Assembly: GCA_949751835.1 (NCBI GenBank)
Contig: CATKHK010000012.1
Span: forward strand, 310,001 to 374,000
Reading direction: 5' to 3'
Origin: Blepharisma japonicum
Taxonomy: Eukaryota > Ciliophora > Heterotrichea > Heterotrichida > Blepharismidae
DNA length: 64,000 nucleotides
Under the pieces are notes generated by a model. That model was not told where the DNA came from. It saw only the letters and a list, made by a program, of their open reading frames with translations, and did not search any database. Position numbers and translations under genes: made by a program. Every line of letters begins with the position of its first letter. Positions within the stretch are counted from its first letter, which is position 1. Shown here piece by piece: positions 34,762-46,074 of the stretch.

Positions 34762-36012
34762 TTAATTCTTTCCCCTCTTGCCTCTTCCGTCATTCCTTGG
34801 ATTATTTTCTCGACTTAATCCCAGCAGGTTTTTCAGATTTTCAGTTGCAGCTTCATCTTTTTGTTTATATCCAGCATTTGAATATCTTTTATTTCGATTA
34901 TCTCTTTTGTCTCCTTTTTCAGGCTCATCCAAAGTTTTCGCTCGGTTGTGGCCTCGGTTCTGGTTCTGATTTCAATTTCGTTGATAAATAACTGGCTCTG
35001 GCAGTGGTGGCAATGAATTAAACAGATTCATTGGGACGAAAAATCCTGTATTTCCAATCCCAATTTCTAAGTCTGGAGGGAAGAAGCCATTAATTGTCCA
35101 ATTAAACATCATGATTGTGCTGAATGGCCCCTGGGTTTTTGCTTCTTGATCTTTGTAAAACCAAATCTTTTCGAATGGTTTTGAATCAGGAGGATAAAAG
35201 TAGCGATTATTTTCATCAAGAATCCCAAAACTAATAAGTGTTGTTGCAAATGGATTCCCAATGGCAAGATGGTAATCCAGCAATGTTTTATCATATGAAG
35301 GGACGACAGGCGCGATAGGCACTTTTGGCTCCTCCTCAGCTTTTAGTTCTTCTTTTGGCTGTTCTGGAACGGGCTCTTCTTCTACCTCCACTACAACAGG
35401 TGCTTCTTCTTTCATAACTAAATCAATCGGATCCGGATCATCCCAATCAGGCACTTCTTCGCTCTCATCAAGCAGATTTTTCAGCTTTTCTTCGACTTCT
35501 ACATCAACTTTGCTGTACTCTTCAAATTCATTCTCTTTAAATTCGCATTCTTCTAGCTTCTCAGTCAGGTTCTTCACTTTACCTTTGTTTACAAGAATTA
35601 TGACTTCTCCAGCATTTTCCACTCGAGTTGGGGACTCTTGTTTGGGCTCTTCAATTACAGCTGGCTTGGGCGGAATGATTTCGAGAGCTGGAGTTGTTTC
35701 TTCGCTGTATCACTCAGGAAGCTGCTCAGATTTTCGCTCTCGAGGGGCTGGCTTGCGGCTGTTAAGATCTTCACCAATCCCATTTGGAAAAGCAGAGTTT
35801 GGGGTTTGCAATGGGGGAAGAGATTTGCTTGAATAAATTGTTTGGAGTATTTCAGAAATCAAAATCTCAGGAGGTGGGCAATCATGATAAGTTTGAAGGA
35901 CTTGCTCTCGGGAATACTTCAGCACTCTTTTTTTGGCAGGCTGCTTAGGTTTCCATACTGTTTCCTGCTTGTAATGAGGAGCAAGTTTCCTTGACCTATT
36001 ATTATCAGCCAT
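34762..36012 (-). CDS. GYF-domain protein with eIF4E-binding-like motif
   Basis: 416 residues from ATG 36012 to TAA 34762. A TGA at about 34972 is Trp, so the protein continues 70 residues beyond a standard-code stop. Near the N-terminus KYSREQVLQTYHDCPPP resembles the YxxxxL/M-phi motif by which GIGYF and plant EXA1 proteins bind eIF4E or 4EHP. After an acidic, Pro-rich middle, residues about 290-345 are a GYF domain (KIWFYKDQEAKTQGPF, MMFNWTINGFFPPDLEIGI). The C-terminus is rich in Asn, Arg and Gly. GYF proteins bind proline-rich sequences; with the 4E-like motif this suggests a translational repressor or mRNA-decay adaptor of the GIGYF type, in the cytoplasm. The role is inferred. Confidence 0.85.
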
Positions 36013-36103
36013 TTTATATAAGTTTATTTCTATAGAGAGAAGTTACAGGTTTTTTTATTCTTAAGAATTGGAGACTGTTTGAGAGACGATAGAAAAAAAT
36101 AAA

Positions 36104-36766
36104 TTATATTTGCAATCTTAAATTTTGTTTTTTACAGGTATTTCTTTTTGAAAATGGCGTTGCGTCCCTTTTTATTGAGGAATTGATATTGTGTCGGTAT
36201 CCTGCGGTAAACGATTTATTGATATAATATAAAGGACTTTCGCTTAATGTTTCAATGCTTTCTTTTATTTTTTCTCTTTTATTAGAGTCTTCTTTTAAGC
36301 GTTTGGCTAATTTTGATTTTAAAGGAGGCAATGATATATTTGCTTTATTCCCTGCGATTTTTAGCTCTGGCTCATCTTCATTTAAACCTTCTCTGAGTCC
36401 TCTAATTGGAGACTCAATGCTTTTTCTAAAGTCAATTTTCTTTTTTATTGTTCTTGTTGATGATGTTATTGAAGACTGATTAGTCTTTGGCTGGGTTTTC
36501 ATTTTAATTGGCTCATATAAACTTAGTCTTTCAAAAAGCTTATCTGAGAGAGGGCTATAGATTTTGTAATTCCTACAAAATTTGGAAGTCTTGAGATTCA
36601 TTTTTGTTGAAGGTTGGGGAGTATAAAGAGGATTAGATCCAGGCTCATTAACGCTGTCAAGGAGATCTTCATTGTTGACTTTTAATGAAAAGTCCAATAA
36701 ATTCTGTATCTTTTGAGAAGCATATTTCCAAAATTCTGCTCGAGAAAACTCTTCCATGTTAAGCAT
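36104..36766 (-). CDS. Hypothetical basic protein
   Basis: 220 residues, ATG at 36766, TAA at 36104. It is Lys- and Ser-rich and mostly without predicted structure beyond an N-terminal helix (AEFWKYASQKIQNLLDFSLK). No family is recognised. It is divergent from the next gene, with 175 bases between start codons. Confidence 0.6.
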   Translation of the reverse strand: MLNMEEFSRAEFWKYASQKIQNLLDFSLKVNNEDLLDSVNEPGSNPLYTPQPSTKMNLKTSKFCRNYKIYSPLSDKLFERLSLYEPIKMKTQPKTNQSSITSSTRTIKKKIDFRKSIESPIRGLREGLNEDEPELKIAGNKANISLPPLKSKLAKRLKEDSNKREKIKESIETLSESPLYYINKSFTAGYRHNINSSIKRDATPFSKRNTCKKQNLRLQI

Positions 36767-36941
36767 TTTAAAGTTTTCTAACTGTGAGTAAAAGAAAGAT
36801 TAAAGTGCAAGAATTTATATTAATTAATCAAATGAACTTTCAATTAATATTTCTGAGATTTTACTGCCTCTAAGACTTTAAATTATTGTATTGGCATTTT
36901 GTTGGGCAATTATTGTTTAAAATGTATAGATAAATAAACTC

Positions 36942-38411
36942 ATGAATCGTAGAAACATCAATGAAGCAGACCCAGCTCTTACAAAATTCATTGAAAATCA
37001 TTTAGGATTTATTAAAGCTGATATTACTGGATTTTGTGCTATAGAAAATATAGATGAAGTCTGATTGAACGGACTTATAATCTTTTTGGCAAATAAACAA
37101 CTACTCGAGAAAGACTTAAATCACTTCTTTATAAATATAGATAAAGAAAAGGTATTTGAGATTGGACTATTAGATGAATTTGAAGAGCTAGATAGGGAAT
37201 ATCATAAAAACTTATCATTTTTATCTCTGGATAGACAAAACCTTTTGAATTATTCTGAGTTTTTACAAAATTTAGTAACTAAAATAATGTATGATAATCA
37301 GCCAGCTAGCATTAAAAGAAATATTGATGAGAGCTTGAAATCCTTTAGAAAGTATTTTTCGAATTTCAAGATTCGTATGATTATAATTGCTGCTAAGTCG
37401 AATGATAGAAATTATAATATAGTTGAAATGAGTTCTCATGCAGAGAACATTGTTTTGCTAGTAATTTTGGATAATAAAATATTTTTTCTGATTCTTGATT
37501 CATTCAAAAAGCTCATCGAGCATCTCAATAATAATAAATTTGAAGAAAAAGCCCAAGAGTTCAGAACCATAACACTCTCATGTGGATGTAAACTTGAAAA
37601 AAATGACAGTATCATTAAAAGATGTCCGAAATGCCTCTCTTCTTTATATAAGCACGAGGTCGATCTACTGATGAAAAACGTTAGATCAATAAGCAATAAA
37701 AATGATACATACTCTACTCAGTGTGAAGAAAAAAATACTTTCAGGAAAGAGGCTAAAAAAGCACCCAAACGTGCAAGCTCTGCTGATAATTATAAAGCGG
37801 GATATAAAATTTCATTCCAACGCGATAGAAAATTTTATGCAAAATCAAACATTGACGAAAATGCAAAAAAAAATGAAGAGGCACTCAAAGATCAGCATAG
37901 AACAAGGCGTTTAACATATGACGTAAAAGATAGTAAAAATAAGAGAAGTAAGGCTTTAGAGCCAGGAGAAAGAAAGAATTCAAATAGAGATAAAAATGAA
38001 CCACAGCCTCCTTTGGAAAATCAACCATTCGAAAGTTTCAAAGATGATGAGCAAACAAAACTCAAAACTCAGAGTGACGCTAAATGTGATATTGAAAAGA
38101 TAATCAATGCTATACCGAAAACTACTGATACCATACTGAAACCCAGAGATTGAACTAAGAACAGTAATAAAGTAACACCTATCTCCACTAAAATAATGTA
38201 CGAAGAAGCTTCTACTAAAACTCAGCAAAGAATTAATTACCATGAAGAAAATTTCAAAGATACCCAAGAAAATACCAAAAATTTAGCAGTAAAGAATAGT
38301 GCTCAAGGTCATCGATCATCCTTCACACAAGAGCAATCATCAAGTATATCTGCAAAGATTGCAGTCTCTGCAAAACGGCCTTCTCCCGTAAACAGAAATA
38401 GATTGAGATAA
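36942..38411 (+). CDS. Hypothetical protein with a cysteine cluster
   Basis: 489 residues from ATG 36942 to TAA, crossing TGA codons near residues 40 and 404. The first 240 residues look folded and end in CGCKLEKNDSIIKRCPKC, four cysteines in a zinc-binding-like arrangement with an adjacent helix. The remaining half is highly charged (Lys, Glu, Asn, Ser) and likely disordered, ending in a Ser-rich basic tail. I do not recognise the family. The Cys pattern could be a degenerate RING or zinc ribbon, but the spacing does not settle it. Confidence 0.65.
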
Positions 38412-38606
38412 AAGAAAACAAAACTTCTCCAAGAAAGTTAATTTAAAGAATTAAAAAGCTCAAGACGATTAATAATGACTATATTATTTTATAAATATCC
38501 ATAATAATCGATATAATAATATTAAAGCTTCTCAAATTGATAGTTGATAATTTAATAATTATAAATCTATTAATTGTTACATACAAAGGTTGAACTCAAC
38601 GTTAAA

Positions 38607-40232
38607 ATGTCAGAATCAAAAGAAAGTGCTGAGTCAATCATACTCAAACTAAACAAACAAGCCATGGAGTCCCTTCGGGATAAAAATTACGAGCAAGCCC
38701 ATTTCCAATTAATCAAAGCTAAAGAAAAATTAGAAAAGCTAGATGATGCTCCTAAATACAATCAGCTTTGATCAATCACATTAAATAATTTCGGATGCTA
38801 TTTCAAAAGAATTGGGCAGCTCCCAGAAGCCCTTAACTATTTAACCATTGCATTAGAAAAAGAAAACCGTTTTTCTCATGATGTGGCTAATCTTGCAGGG
38901 ACTCATTTGAATATGTCTGCAATTCTCTCTCAGCTTGGCAGCCACGACAAAGCTTTATCACATGCAGTGAAAGCTTTGAAAGCTCTAAACACACAAAACG
39001 ACAAAAAAACCAACCATTGAGTTTCTGTAGCAATCGCATATCACAGTATGGGCTTGGAGTATGATTATCTTTTACAGAGAATGGAATCGCTAAAAGCATA
39101 TAGGACAGGCTGGGAGCTTGCAAAAAATCACCTTGGGGAGTCACATCAACTTACCATGAGTTTAAAACGAAGCTGCCTTGCAGAAACTGAGCATGCGCAG
39201 TCATTAGACAGTGTGGTGATAAAAAGAAAGAAAAACAGTAGCAGGAATTCATCGTCACCGAGAACTAATCAATTTACACCTCAAAAGAGAGCAAACAAAA
39301 AAGTAACTCATTCAGTCCCTGCGAAAAAGAGCTTGGAATTTTTACCACGAATCAACACTTCATGATCAAATAGTAAAAGAAATAGTAAGAAACTTGTATA
39401 TTACAAAGAAAATTCATTTGACTCAGAAATGAGCAAATATTGGAATTATGAGCCTGAGCTTCAAGTCCGTCCAACATTTACAGCCCCTTTATATCGGCCA
39501 CTAGTGACACCTCCAATAGTTCCTCCAATTAGTTCTAATTCATTTAGAAAAAGAAAATATGAAGCTTTGAGCTTGATAGAGAATGAGCTGAGAAATAGCT
39601 CTGAAGATACAAACTCCACTACAATTTATTCAAAGTCAACATCTAGCTCAGTTGATTATCAAAAGCCATCAGTTGGAATTCAAGCTGATTTAAATAAAGA
39701 ATGAAGCCACGAAAACTTTAAAATGCATCAATCAAAAGCTGCAATTGCAATCCAAAGAGCATGGAGAAAATACAAAGCCTTGAAAAAAATTAAATTAAGA
39801 ATTTTTAACAGGAAAATCCAAAGTGCTCAAATTAAAGCTCAAAGAGCAATGGATGAACTTGAAAATCTCAAGAGAGAAAAACAAAAAGTTGCAATAAAGC
39901 AGGAAATGAGGAAATACAAGCAGCTGATACCTATTCCTTTTAAAAGTAAAACAAATTTGTATTGCAAAGATATGAGGGTACTACAGACAATACCAGAGTC
40001 CAGGCTAGAAGATCAAAATGAAAGTATAAAAATGATTCAAGCGTATATAAGAATGTGGCTGACAAGGAACAGATATTTAAGAATTAAGAAATCAGCGATT
40101 ATTATTCAGAAAAATGTAAGAAGGTATCAAATACAAAACTTATATAAAGCAGTTCTTGGAGCAGCTATTTTTATACAGTCTGTTTTCAGAGGATATAGAA
40201 CAAGAAAGCTCTATAAGTTTCTGATAAGTTAA
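38607..40232 (+). CDS. TPR and IQ-motif protein
   Basis: 541 residues from ATG 38607 to TAA, crossing four TGA codons. Residues about 5-170 form TPR-like helical repeats (SLRDKNYEQAHFQLIKAKEK, GQLPEALNYLTIALEK, GSHDKALSHAVKALKAL). A disordered Ser/Lys-rich middle follows. The C-terminal 170 residues hold several IQ motifs (AIAIQRAWRKYK, IKMIQAYIRMWLTRNRY, AIIIQKNVRRYQ, AIFIQSVFRGYRTRKLY) that normally bind calmodulin or centrins. This TPR-IQ layout is common among ciliate cytoskeletal and basal-body proteins. The exact role is not known. Its stop converges with that of RSP3, 53 bases apart. Confidence 0.8.
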
Positions 40233-40285
40233 ATGTGATATATTTAAAAGCTTTATAAATAATTTAAAAATTATAGATAAATGGT

Positions 40286-42646
40286 TTAATCTTCTTCTCG
40301 CATTGTTAGTTCTGTCATTTCTGGCTCTGGAGGGGGAGGAGGTGGGAAATATTCCAATATTTTTAGATCGCAGAGATTTTTTGCCTTTAGAATAAGTAAA
40401 GGCTCTTTGAGCTCATGATTCCTTATCTTCAGACAAAAACCGTTTTCAAATGTCTTTAAAAGCTCTTGATCAGTCCCTGATTTCACCATCTCATTGACTT
40501 CTTCTATTGATATCTTTCTAATATCTAGATGGAATGGACCAAATGACGTATTAGGGTACTCATATGGCCTTGGAATATACTCTGCCATTTTCCAAGGTGC
40601 CACAATTTGCTTTTCCTTATTCTTATTTCTTTTTTTCTTCTTTTTTGAAGCTTCTTCCATTTGAAGTTTTTTATACTCAGCTTCCTCTATTAGTTTTCGA
40701 GTTTTATATTGAGAGAGCTCTTCTCCAAACTCATTCAAATATTTATATCCTTCCTCAATAGTTTCTTGAATCATTTTGCTAGCGCCATCAAATGGTTTAT
40801 TGACTGGTAAATTAAATATCTCTAGTATCCAATGTTGAGGAGTTTTCGGGTACTCAATATTAGTAGTGTTATCTGGGTTTAAAGTCACTTGTATAAGACG
40901 AGGGTTTCATTCAGTTTTTGAAATTTTATAAGCGAGATATAGAGGAGCTATACCTTGTTCCTCAAGTGGCTGGAACTCTTCAGTGTTGATATGCTTAGAG
41001 TCTATGTCTTGAGAGGTTTCAAAGTCAAAAATATGATATTTGGCGTGCTTAAATTCTGTAGAAATGTTTCGGACTGTAGAAGCATAGAGAATAATGTGAT
41101 GGGCTGCATCAGGAAGCTCCTCAAGTTTAATCACAATTTTTTCATCATCAGATGTTTTAAGACTGGCATTACGACAGCTACTGTAAACTTTAAATCCTTG
41201 AAGCACTTGAGAGCTATTAATATCTATTCTGTCAATTAGATGCCCATTTTCACTATAGATTTCAGCTCTAACCCCATATTTTCTTCCATCCTTTGGAGTA
41301 TCTAAAAATGGGTGATTTGCTAAGGCAAAACCTATGCGTTTGAAATTATCAATTTGAATAGTTGTAAATTTAGCCCATTCTGGTCTCTGGATTTCTTTAA
41401 GCTCTTCTAATGGCTTTTCGCTATACACTTTTGATTTTTCTTCTTCATGAGCTGATACGCTTGATTGTTCTTCTTGAGGCTCAATATCTTTTAATAACAA
41501 AGAATCTTCTTCAGGGCGTCTATATTCTTCTCCTTTAATTTTCGTTTCTATTCTCATCGTAAATTCTGATTGAGCTATATATTTAGAATTGACGTATAAA
41601 AATCTGACAAAACGCACATCATCACTGAAATTAAGAAGCCTCAATTTTTGCTTTGCAGCCTTTACCTTGTGGCTTTTAATTAATTCTTTTCTTGAATTAA
41701 TCAAATCTGTGGCTGCCGAGCTTAATATAGAGTCCGGGACTTGTGAGACGGCTTCTTTTGTCTTAATCTTTTCAACAGCTCTATCAAGCAAAAACGGCAA
41801 ATAATGTGTATGCAATAAATGTGGGAAATATTCTGGATAAACATTATCTTCATATATCTTATTGATCGTCCTCGGGATTAGCTGGCTTAAATACGTTTTC
41901 GCCAAGTTCAAATTTTGGAATTTGATTACCAAGTTTTCAGTTTTCATATATTTTGTCCTTCCCTTCTGTACTTCTCCATCCTTCCTTTTGATTCTTTCAA
42001 TTTCTTCATTGACTTCTTTTGCCCACTCTGTTTGTTCTTCACGTTTTCTCTGCTTATTTTGATCTTTATACGTTTCCATAGCATCAAATTCAGTTTCTTC
42101 TTCTACTTCTAGCAGTGATTGTTCAAGAGTTTTGTATATCAAAACATTCAATATAGGCTCAACTTCTTCATCAAAATTAAATAGATCGCCATCTTCAATC
42201 TGCGTGGTCACATCAATGCCAGTTTTCTTTGGGACATATTTAGGTGAGGGCGGCTTGGGCAGAAATGCATCAGTTTGAGTGTTGATTTCAGCTTCGTCAG
42301 GCTTGATGTCTTTTTGGTCTGTCAAAAAGTATGTGAGATCGACCTCAATGCGGGCTGCAGCTGCTGGACGAATATCGTAAGGAGTTTGTTTAACTTTGGA
42401 ATTTTTGAAAGCGTCTAATTGTGACTGCATCATTTGAAGCTGCTTTGTTTCTTTTTCTTTTTCTAGGTGAATTCGCTCTTGTTCTTGAGGAGTTATATCA
42501 GCTCGAATATTGTGGATGTCATGGACATGCCCACGATAAACTCTTTTATCGTACATGAGGTTCATTGTCATACGTTCTTCTGGCTTGTATTTTTCTGTGC
42601 GGTTTGCTACAACTCGAGGTTCAGAAGTAAATGAATATGATGCCAT
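40286..42646 (-). CDS. RSP3: Radial spoke protein 3 with an added C-terminal region
   Basis: 786 residues from ATG 42646 to TAA, crossing one TGA (Trp) at about 40904. RSP3 anchors radial spokes to axonemal doublets. The N-terminal 300 residues carry the family core: MYDKRVYRG, the AIM-like NTQTDAFLPKPPSPKYVPKK, TGIDVTTQIEDGDLFNFDEE and VEPILNVLIYKTLEQSLLEV. Chlamydomonas RSP3 is about 516 residues, so over 250 are extra here. Residues about 430-570 contain GVRAEIYSENGHLIDRIDIN, DDEKIVIKLEELPDAAHHII and KYHIFDFETSQDI, which resemble a TerD-like beta domain. The end is Lys-rich, then has a Pro-rich PPPPPPEPEM tract. The core identity is firm, the TerD resemblance is an inference. Confidence 0.9.
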
Positions 42647-42735
42647 ATAACTGTTATTAAATCATAATTTCAATTTAAGTTAAATAAGATAAGAATTAAT
42701 AAATAAAGATAATTAATATTAATCGTTTGATTAAA

Positions 42736-43794
42736 TTAAGCAATCGGGTATGAAGGCTGCATTTGGATACCACAAACTCCAGCGCCACTTACAACAGCAA
42801 TTCTAATATATCCAGCTTCTCCCCAGGATGCTCCCCATGAGTTCTTAACTTTCCAGTATGGTGGTGAGCTAGTTTGACTGTACCCAACAATTAAAACTCC
42901 GTGGTCAAGCTGGGTTCCGCATCCACTGCTAACAATACCTCCCTTGTACATTTGCCAGGCAGTTTGATCGGCTTCAACTGCGACTGACACAGGTTGCTGG
43001 GCTACTGCCTTGTATAGCTGATCAACATTATTTGCAGGGACATCTGCGTATGAAGAAATAGTTGCGACCTTTTGAGAAGCCAGTGATTTATTGCAAGTTC
43101 CTTGTTTGGCAGTATATGGATAGTTAGAAGAGCTTGTAATGCCGCCATTACTAATGACATATTTGAAAGCATAATCCATAACTCCACCATTGCATCCTTT
43201 ATTTCCAAAAGATGTTGAGCAATCCATCAATTGCTGTTCTGAGACAGCTACAAGTGTATGCCCAGAAATCTTCCAAACTCCTTCAATGGATCCAGCAGCT
43301 GAGAATGACCAGCAGCTTCCACAGTTTCCTTGGTTTAAGACTGGAGTTACAGCACCTTGTTGAGTCCAATCAACAGCGGAAGGTATTGTGAGTGATTCAA
43401 TCCATTTTACTTTTCTAGTTTCACTTGAATGGAGGAAAGGTCTTGAGACTCTATCTGAGAACTCTTGAGCTGTTAAGTCTGAAAATTCAGTTATCCCAAG
43501 GAAGTAAGTCTCGCCAAGTGTATTGAAAACTCTGGCATATGCGGCGTTGTCACGGAAAATTTTGAAGCGTCTTTGATATTCTTCTTCAGTGGAGTATTGC
43601 TTATTGTATAAAGACATGAAGGACTTGAATTCTCCTTCTTCAAGTTCAATTTGGACTAAGGCAAGTGGAACTTGTTTTTGGGCTGAAAAAGCAGCAACAG
43701 TTGCAATTGTACCGATTATTGCAAGCGCTCCAAAAATAGCTAAGCCTTTCTTCCAGCTTCTTGGTTTTGCTTCAACAGAGAAGTAACCTTCCAT
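42736..43794 (-). CDS. Membrane-anchored cathepsin L-like cysteine protease
   Basis: 352 residues, ATG at 43794. It is a papain-family (C1A) proenzyme. Residues 17-36 are hydrophobic and preceded by KK, fitting a signal-anchor. An I29 inhibitory prodomain covers about 54-115. The mature enzyme starts near IPSAVDW (137) and has the oxyanion Gln155 and catalytic Cys161 in QGNCGSCWSFSAA, His298 in LDHGVLIVGY and Asn318 in NSWGASWGE. All catalytic residues are present and the length is normal. It probably acts in phagosomes or lysosomes for food digestion. Confidence 0.95.
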   Translation of the reverse strand: MEGYFSVEAKPRSWKKGLAIFGALAIIGTIATVAAFSAQKQVPLALVQIELEEGEFKSFMSLYNKQYSTEEEYQRRFKIFRDNAAYARVFNTLGETYFLGITEFSDLTAQEFSDRVSRPFLHSSETRKVKWIESLTIPSAVDWTQQGAVTPVLNQGNCGSCWSFSAAGSIEGVWKISGHTLVAVSEQQLMDCSTSFGNKGCNGGVMDYAFKYVISNGGITSSSNYPYTAKQGTCNKSLASQKVATISSYADVPANNVDQLYKAVAQQPVSVAVEADQTAWQMYKGGIVSSGCGTQLDHGVLIVGYSQTSSPPYWKVKNSWGASWGEAGYIRIAVVSGAGVCGIQMQPSYPIA

Positions 43795-43982
43795 AATTAT
43801 TATATATTCGCCACATTAATGGTGATAAATAAAAAAATATGAATATTTTTATTACAAGTAAAATTGCTTTGCTCGCCTTTTATATTTTTTATTTATTTTA
43901 AATAATTTATATGAATATTTAAACTATAAATGAAAAACATTTAAATTGCAGCTAAATTTGTTGGTAACAAAACTGTTATAAA

Positions 43983-45761
43983 TTAATTACACCTTGGACT
44001 TCTTGACCTATCAAAACTTCTTTTTTCATTATTTCCTTCGTTGTCTCCATTTTCTCTTCTTCTACCTCTTCCTCTATTTTCGCCTGGGTTTGGACATTCT
44101 CTTGACATGTGACCTTCTTGTCCGCACTTAAAGCACCCTTTATTTCCTCCATTCTCTTTTTTAGGATTTGGGCATTCTTTAGACATATGTCCATTTTCAC
44201 CACACTTAAAGCATCCTCTTCCTTTTGGCTTTTCTTCCCCTTCTTGGCCTTCTTCTGCTTGTTCTCCTTCTTGTCCTTCGCCTTTCGGCTTTCTCGCCAA
44301 TCTTCTAAGTTCTCTGGGGACATTCTGTTGTGCTTCTTCCAAAACTTGAATTAGCTGCGGTGCCGACCTAGCGTTATCTTTTGTAAAGAATGAAATCGCA
44401 GTCCCTTTATTCATCCCTCTTGCAGTTCTTCCAATCCTATGTACATAGTCTTCAATTCTTCTAGGAAAATCATAGCAAATCACATAGTCTAAATCTTTTA
44501 CATCAAGTCCTCTGCTTGCCAAATCAGTCGAAATGACCACAAAGTTTCTTCCAGCCCTAAAATCAAGAAGTGCAGTCATCCTATCTTTCATTGATTTATC
44601 ACCATGAAGTGTTGCAACTTTGACTTCTTTTGCAGTTAACTCAGCTGCCAGAGTATCACACTCAGGCTTCGTGTCAACAAATATAAGGATTCTTTTTTCT
44701 GCTAAAGGCTTAATAACTTCTACAAGTTTCTCAATTTTTTCTTCTGGGTCGACGACATTGATGACTTGAGTTATGTTGTGATTTGCAATGACTCCGCCTT
44801 CTTTGCCGATATGGATCTCAATTGGGTCTTTCATGAATTCTTTGGAAAGCTCTTCAAGTGTGCTTGGCCAGGTTGCCGTGCAAGTAATTGTTTGACGATC
44901 CGGCCTCGCTTGGCTTAAGATTTTTCTCAGCTGAGGAGCAAAGCCCATGTCGAGCATTCTGTCACCTTCATCAACCACAATGAGACTTGTTCGTTTGAGA
45001 TTTATAGCACCACATTCGAGAAAGTCAAGGAGTCTTCCAGGAGTTGCAACCACAAGTTGAGGGAGTGCTTCTAAGTCTTTCATTTGGAACTGTCTTCCGT
45101 TACCACCATAAAGGCATACGCTGCGAATTTCAAGAGATTTGCCAAAGCGGTTTGTTTCGAAAATTATTTGTTTGGCAAGCTCACGGGTTGGTGCTAAAAT
45201 GAGGACTATTGGGCCTTGTCCAGGCTGAATCGGCTGTTGGGTTGTGATATGTAATAATGCTGGAAGAATATAGCTAAGTGTTTTTCCGCTCCCAGTGCAA
45301 GCAATTCCTATGATATCTTTTCCACTAAGTGCAGTTGGCCACATTAGAGACTGTATTGAAGTTGGCTTTGCAAATTTGCAAGCTTCAAATTGAGCAGTTA
45401 CCGCTTCAGGAAATCCTAGTTCAGTAAAAGATAGCATTGGCTTTATTTCAGTGCCTTTGACAACTGAAGTGTTTTGTGCAAAGAAGTTAGTAACTTCTTC
45501 TTGTGAAAGTGTTGATTCAAAAGGTTTAGAAACAATAGGAATCAGAGTTTCTGAATTCCAGTCGATTGGTTGAAGCTTTTCACCTAGTGTATCATAGTTA
45601 AGAGGAGGTAGTTGAGGTTTGGCATTGGGGTCTTGGTTTTCTTTGTTCTCAGGCACAGCTTCAGGGTCAGAAGGTTTGGTGGTGCTATCTGCCCATCCAG
45701 CTGCAGTAGTTGTTGCTGTTGATCCCCAAGATGGAGCGTTGTCGAAAGTAGTTGCAGACAT
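43983..45761 (-). CDS. DEAD-box RNA helicase with two CCHC zinc knuckles, altered motifs
   Basis: 592 residues, ATG at 45761. RNA-dependent ATPase fold with Q motif region FAKPTSIQ, Walker A ACTGSGKT (154-161), APTREL, TPGRLLDF, ISTDLASRGLDV and HRIGRTARG. Motif II reads DEGD (264-267) where nearly all members have DEAD, and motif III reads TAT (295-297) instead of SAT. After an acidic linker come two knuckles CFKCGENGHMSKEC and CFKCGQEGHMSREC, then an Arg/Gly and Arg/Ser tail. Helicase plus knuckles is the layout of Vasa-like germline proteins and of some DDX proteins, so a role in RNA granules is possible but not shown. Whether it hydrolyses ATP normally is uncertain. Confidence 0.9.
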   Translation of the reverse strand: MSATTFDNAPSWGSTATTTAAGWADSTTKPSDPEAVPENKENQDPNAKPQLPPLNYDTLGEKLQPIDWNSETLIPIVSKPFESTLSQEEVTNFFAQNTSVVKGTEIKPMLSFTELGFPEAVTAQFEACKFAKPTSIQSLMWPTALSGKDIIGIACTGSGKTLSYILPALLHITTQQPIQPGQGPIVLILAPTRELAKQIIFETNRFGKSLEIRSVCLYGGNGRQFQMKDLEALPQLVVATPGRLLDFLECGAINLKRTSLIVVDEGDRMLDMGFAPQLRKILSQARPDRQTITCTATWPSTLEELSKEFMKDPIEIHIGKEGGVIANHNITQVINVVDPEEKIEKLVEVIKPLAEKRILIFVDTKPECDTLAAELTAKEVKVATLHGDKSMKDRMTALLDFRAGRNFVVISTDLASRGLDVKDLDYVICYDFPRRIEDYVHRIGRTARGMNKGTAISFFTKDNARSAPQLIQVLEEAQQNVPRELRRLARKPKGEGQEGEQAEEGQEGEEKPKGRGCFKCGENGHMSKECPNPKKENGGNKGCFKCGQEGHMSRECPNPGENRGRGRRRENGDNEGNNEKRSFDRSRSPRCN

Positions 45762-46074
45762 TTGTTTTATAAATCAAATAAGCCCCCGCTATTTATAGTT
45801 GCGAAAAATAAGGGTTTAGCTCTTAACCTAAAATCATGCCCCTGCTTAATTGTTATGAGCTAAAATGGTAATTAAGAAGTTAGAGCCAAACTTTATTAAA
45901 AATTACTATTGACCCATATTACATAATAAGTTTATTGATATTTTGGAATTAAAGTTAAGAAAATTATTATTTGTAATTGTAAAGGCTTTATAAGTAGAAA
46001 TCAACTGTAATATAATTGAAAAATTCCGGCTGTATAAGCTAAAAAATTTATTTGCTTTTATAAATTAATTCAAA
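45762..46074. other. Divergent promoter region
   Basis: 313 bases between the start codons of the helicase and SIAH-like genes. No element is recognised with confidence. Confidence 0.5.

Noticed and set aside
35510-35836. 108-codon plus-strand frame
   Set aside because: Antisense to the acidic, Pro-rich middle of the GYF gene.
40955-41239. 94-codon plus-strand frame
   Set aside because: Antisense to the RSP3 C-terminal region.
43976-44323. 115-codon minus-strand frame rich in Lys and Glu
   Set aside because: It is a shifted frame of the helicase knuckle and tail region, whose true frame has two perfect CCHC motifs.
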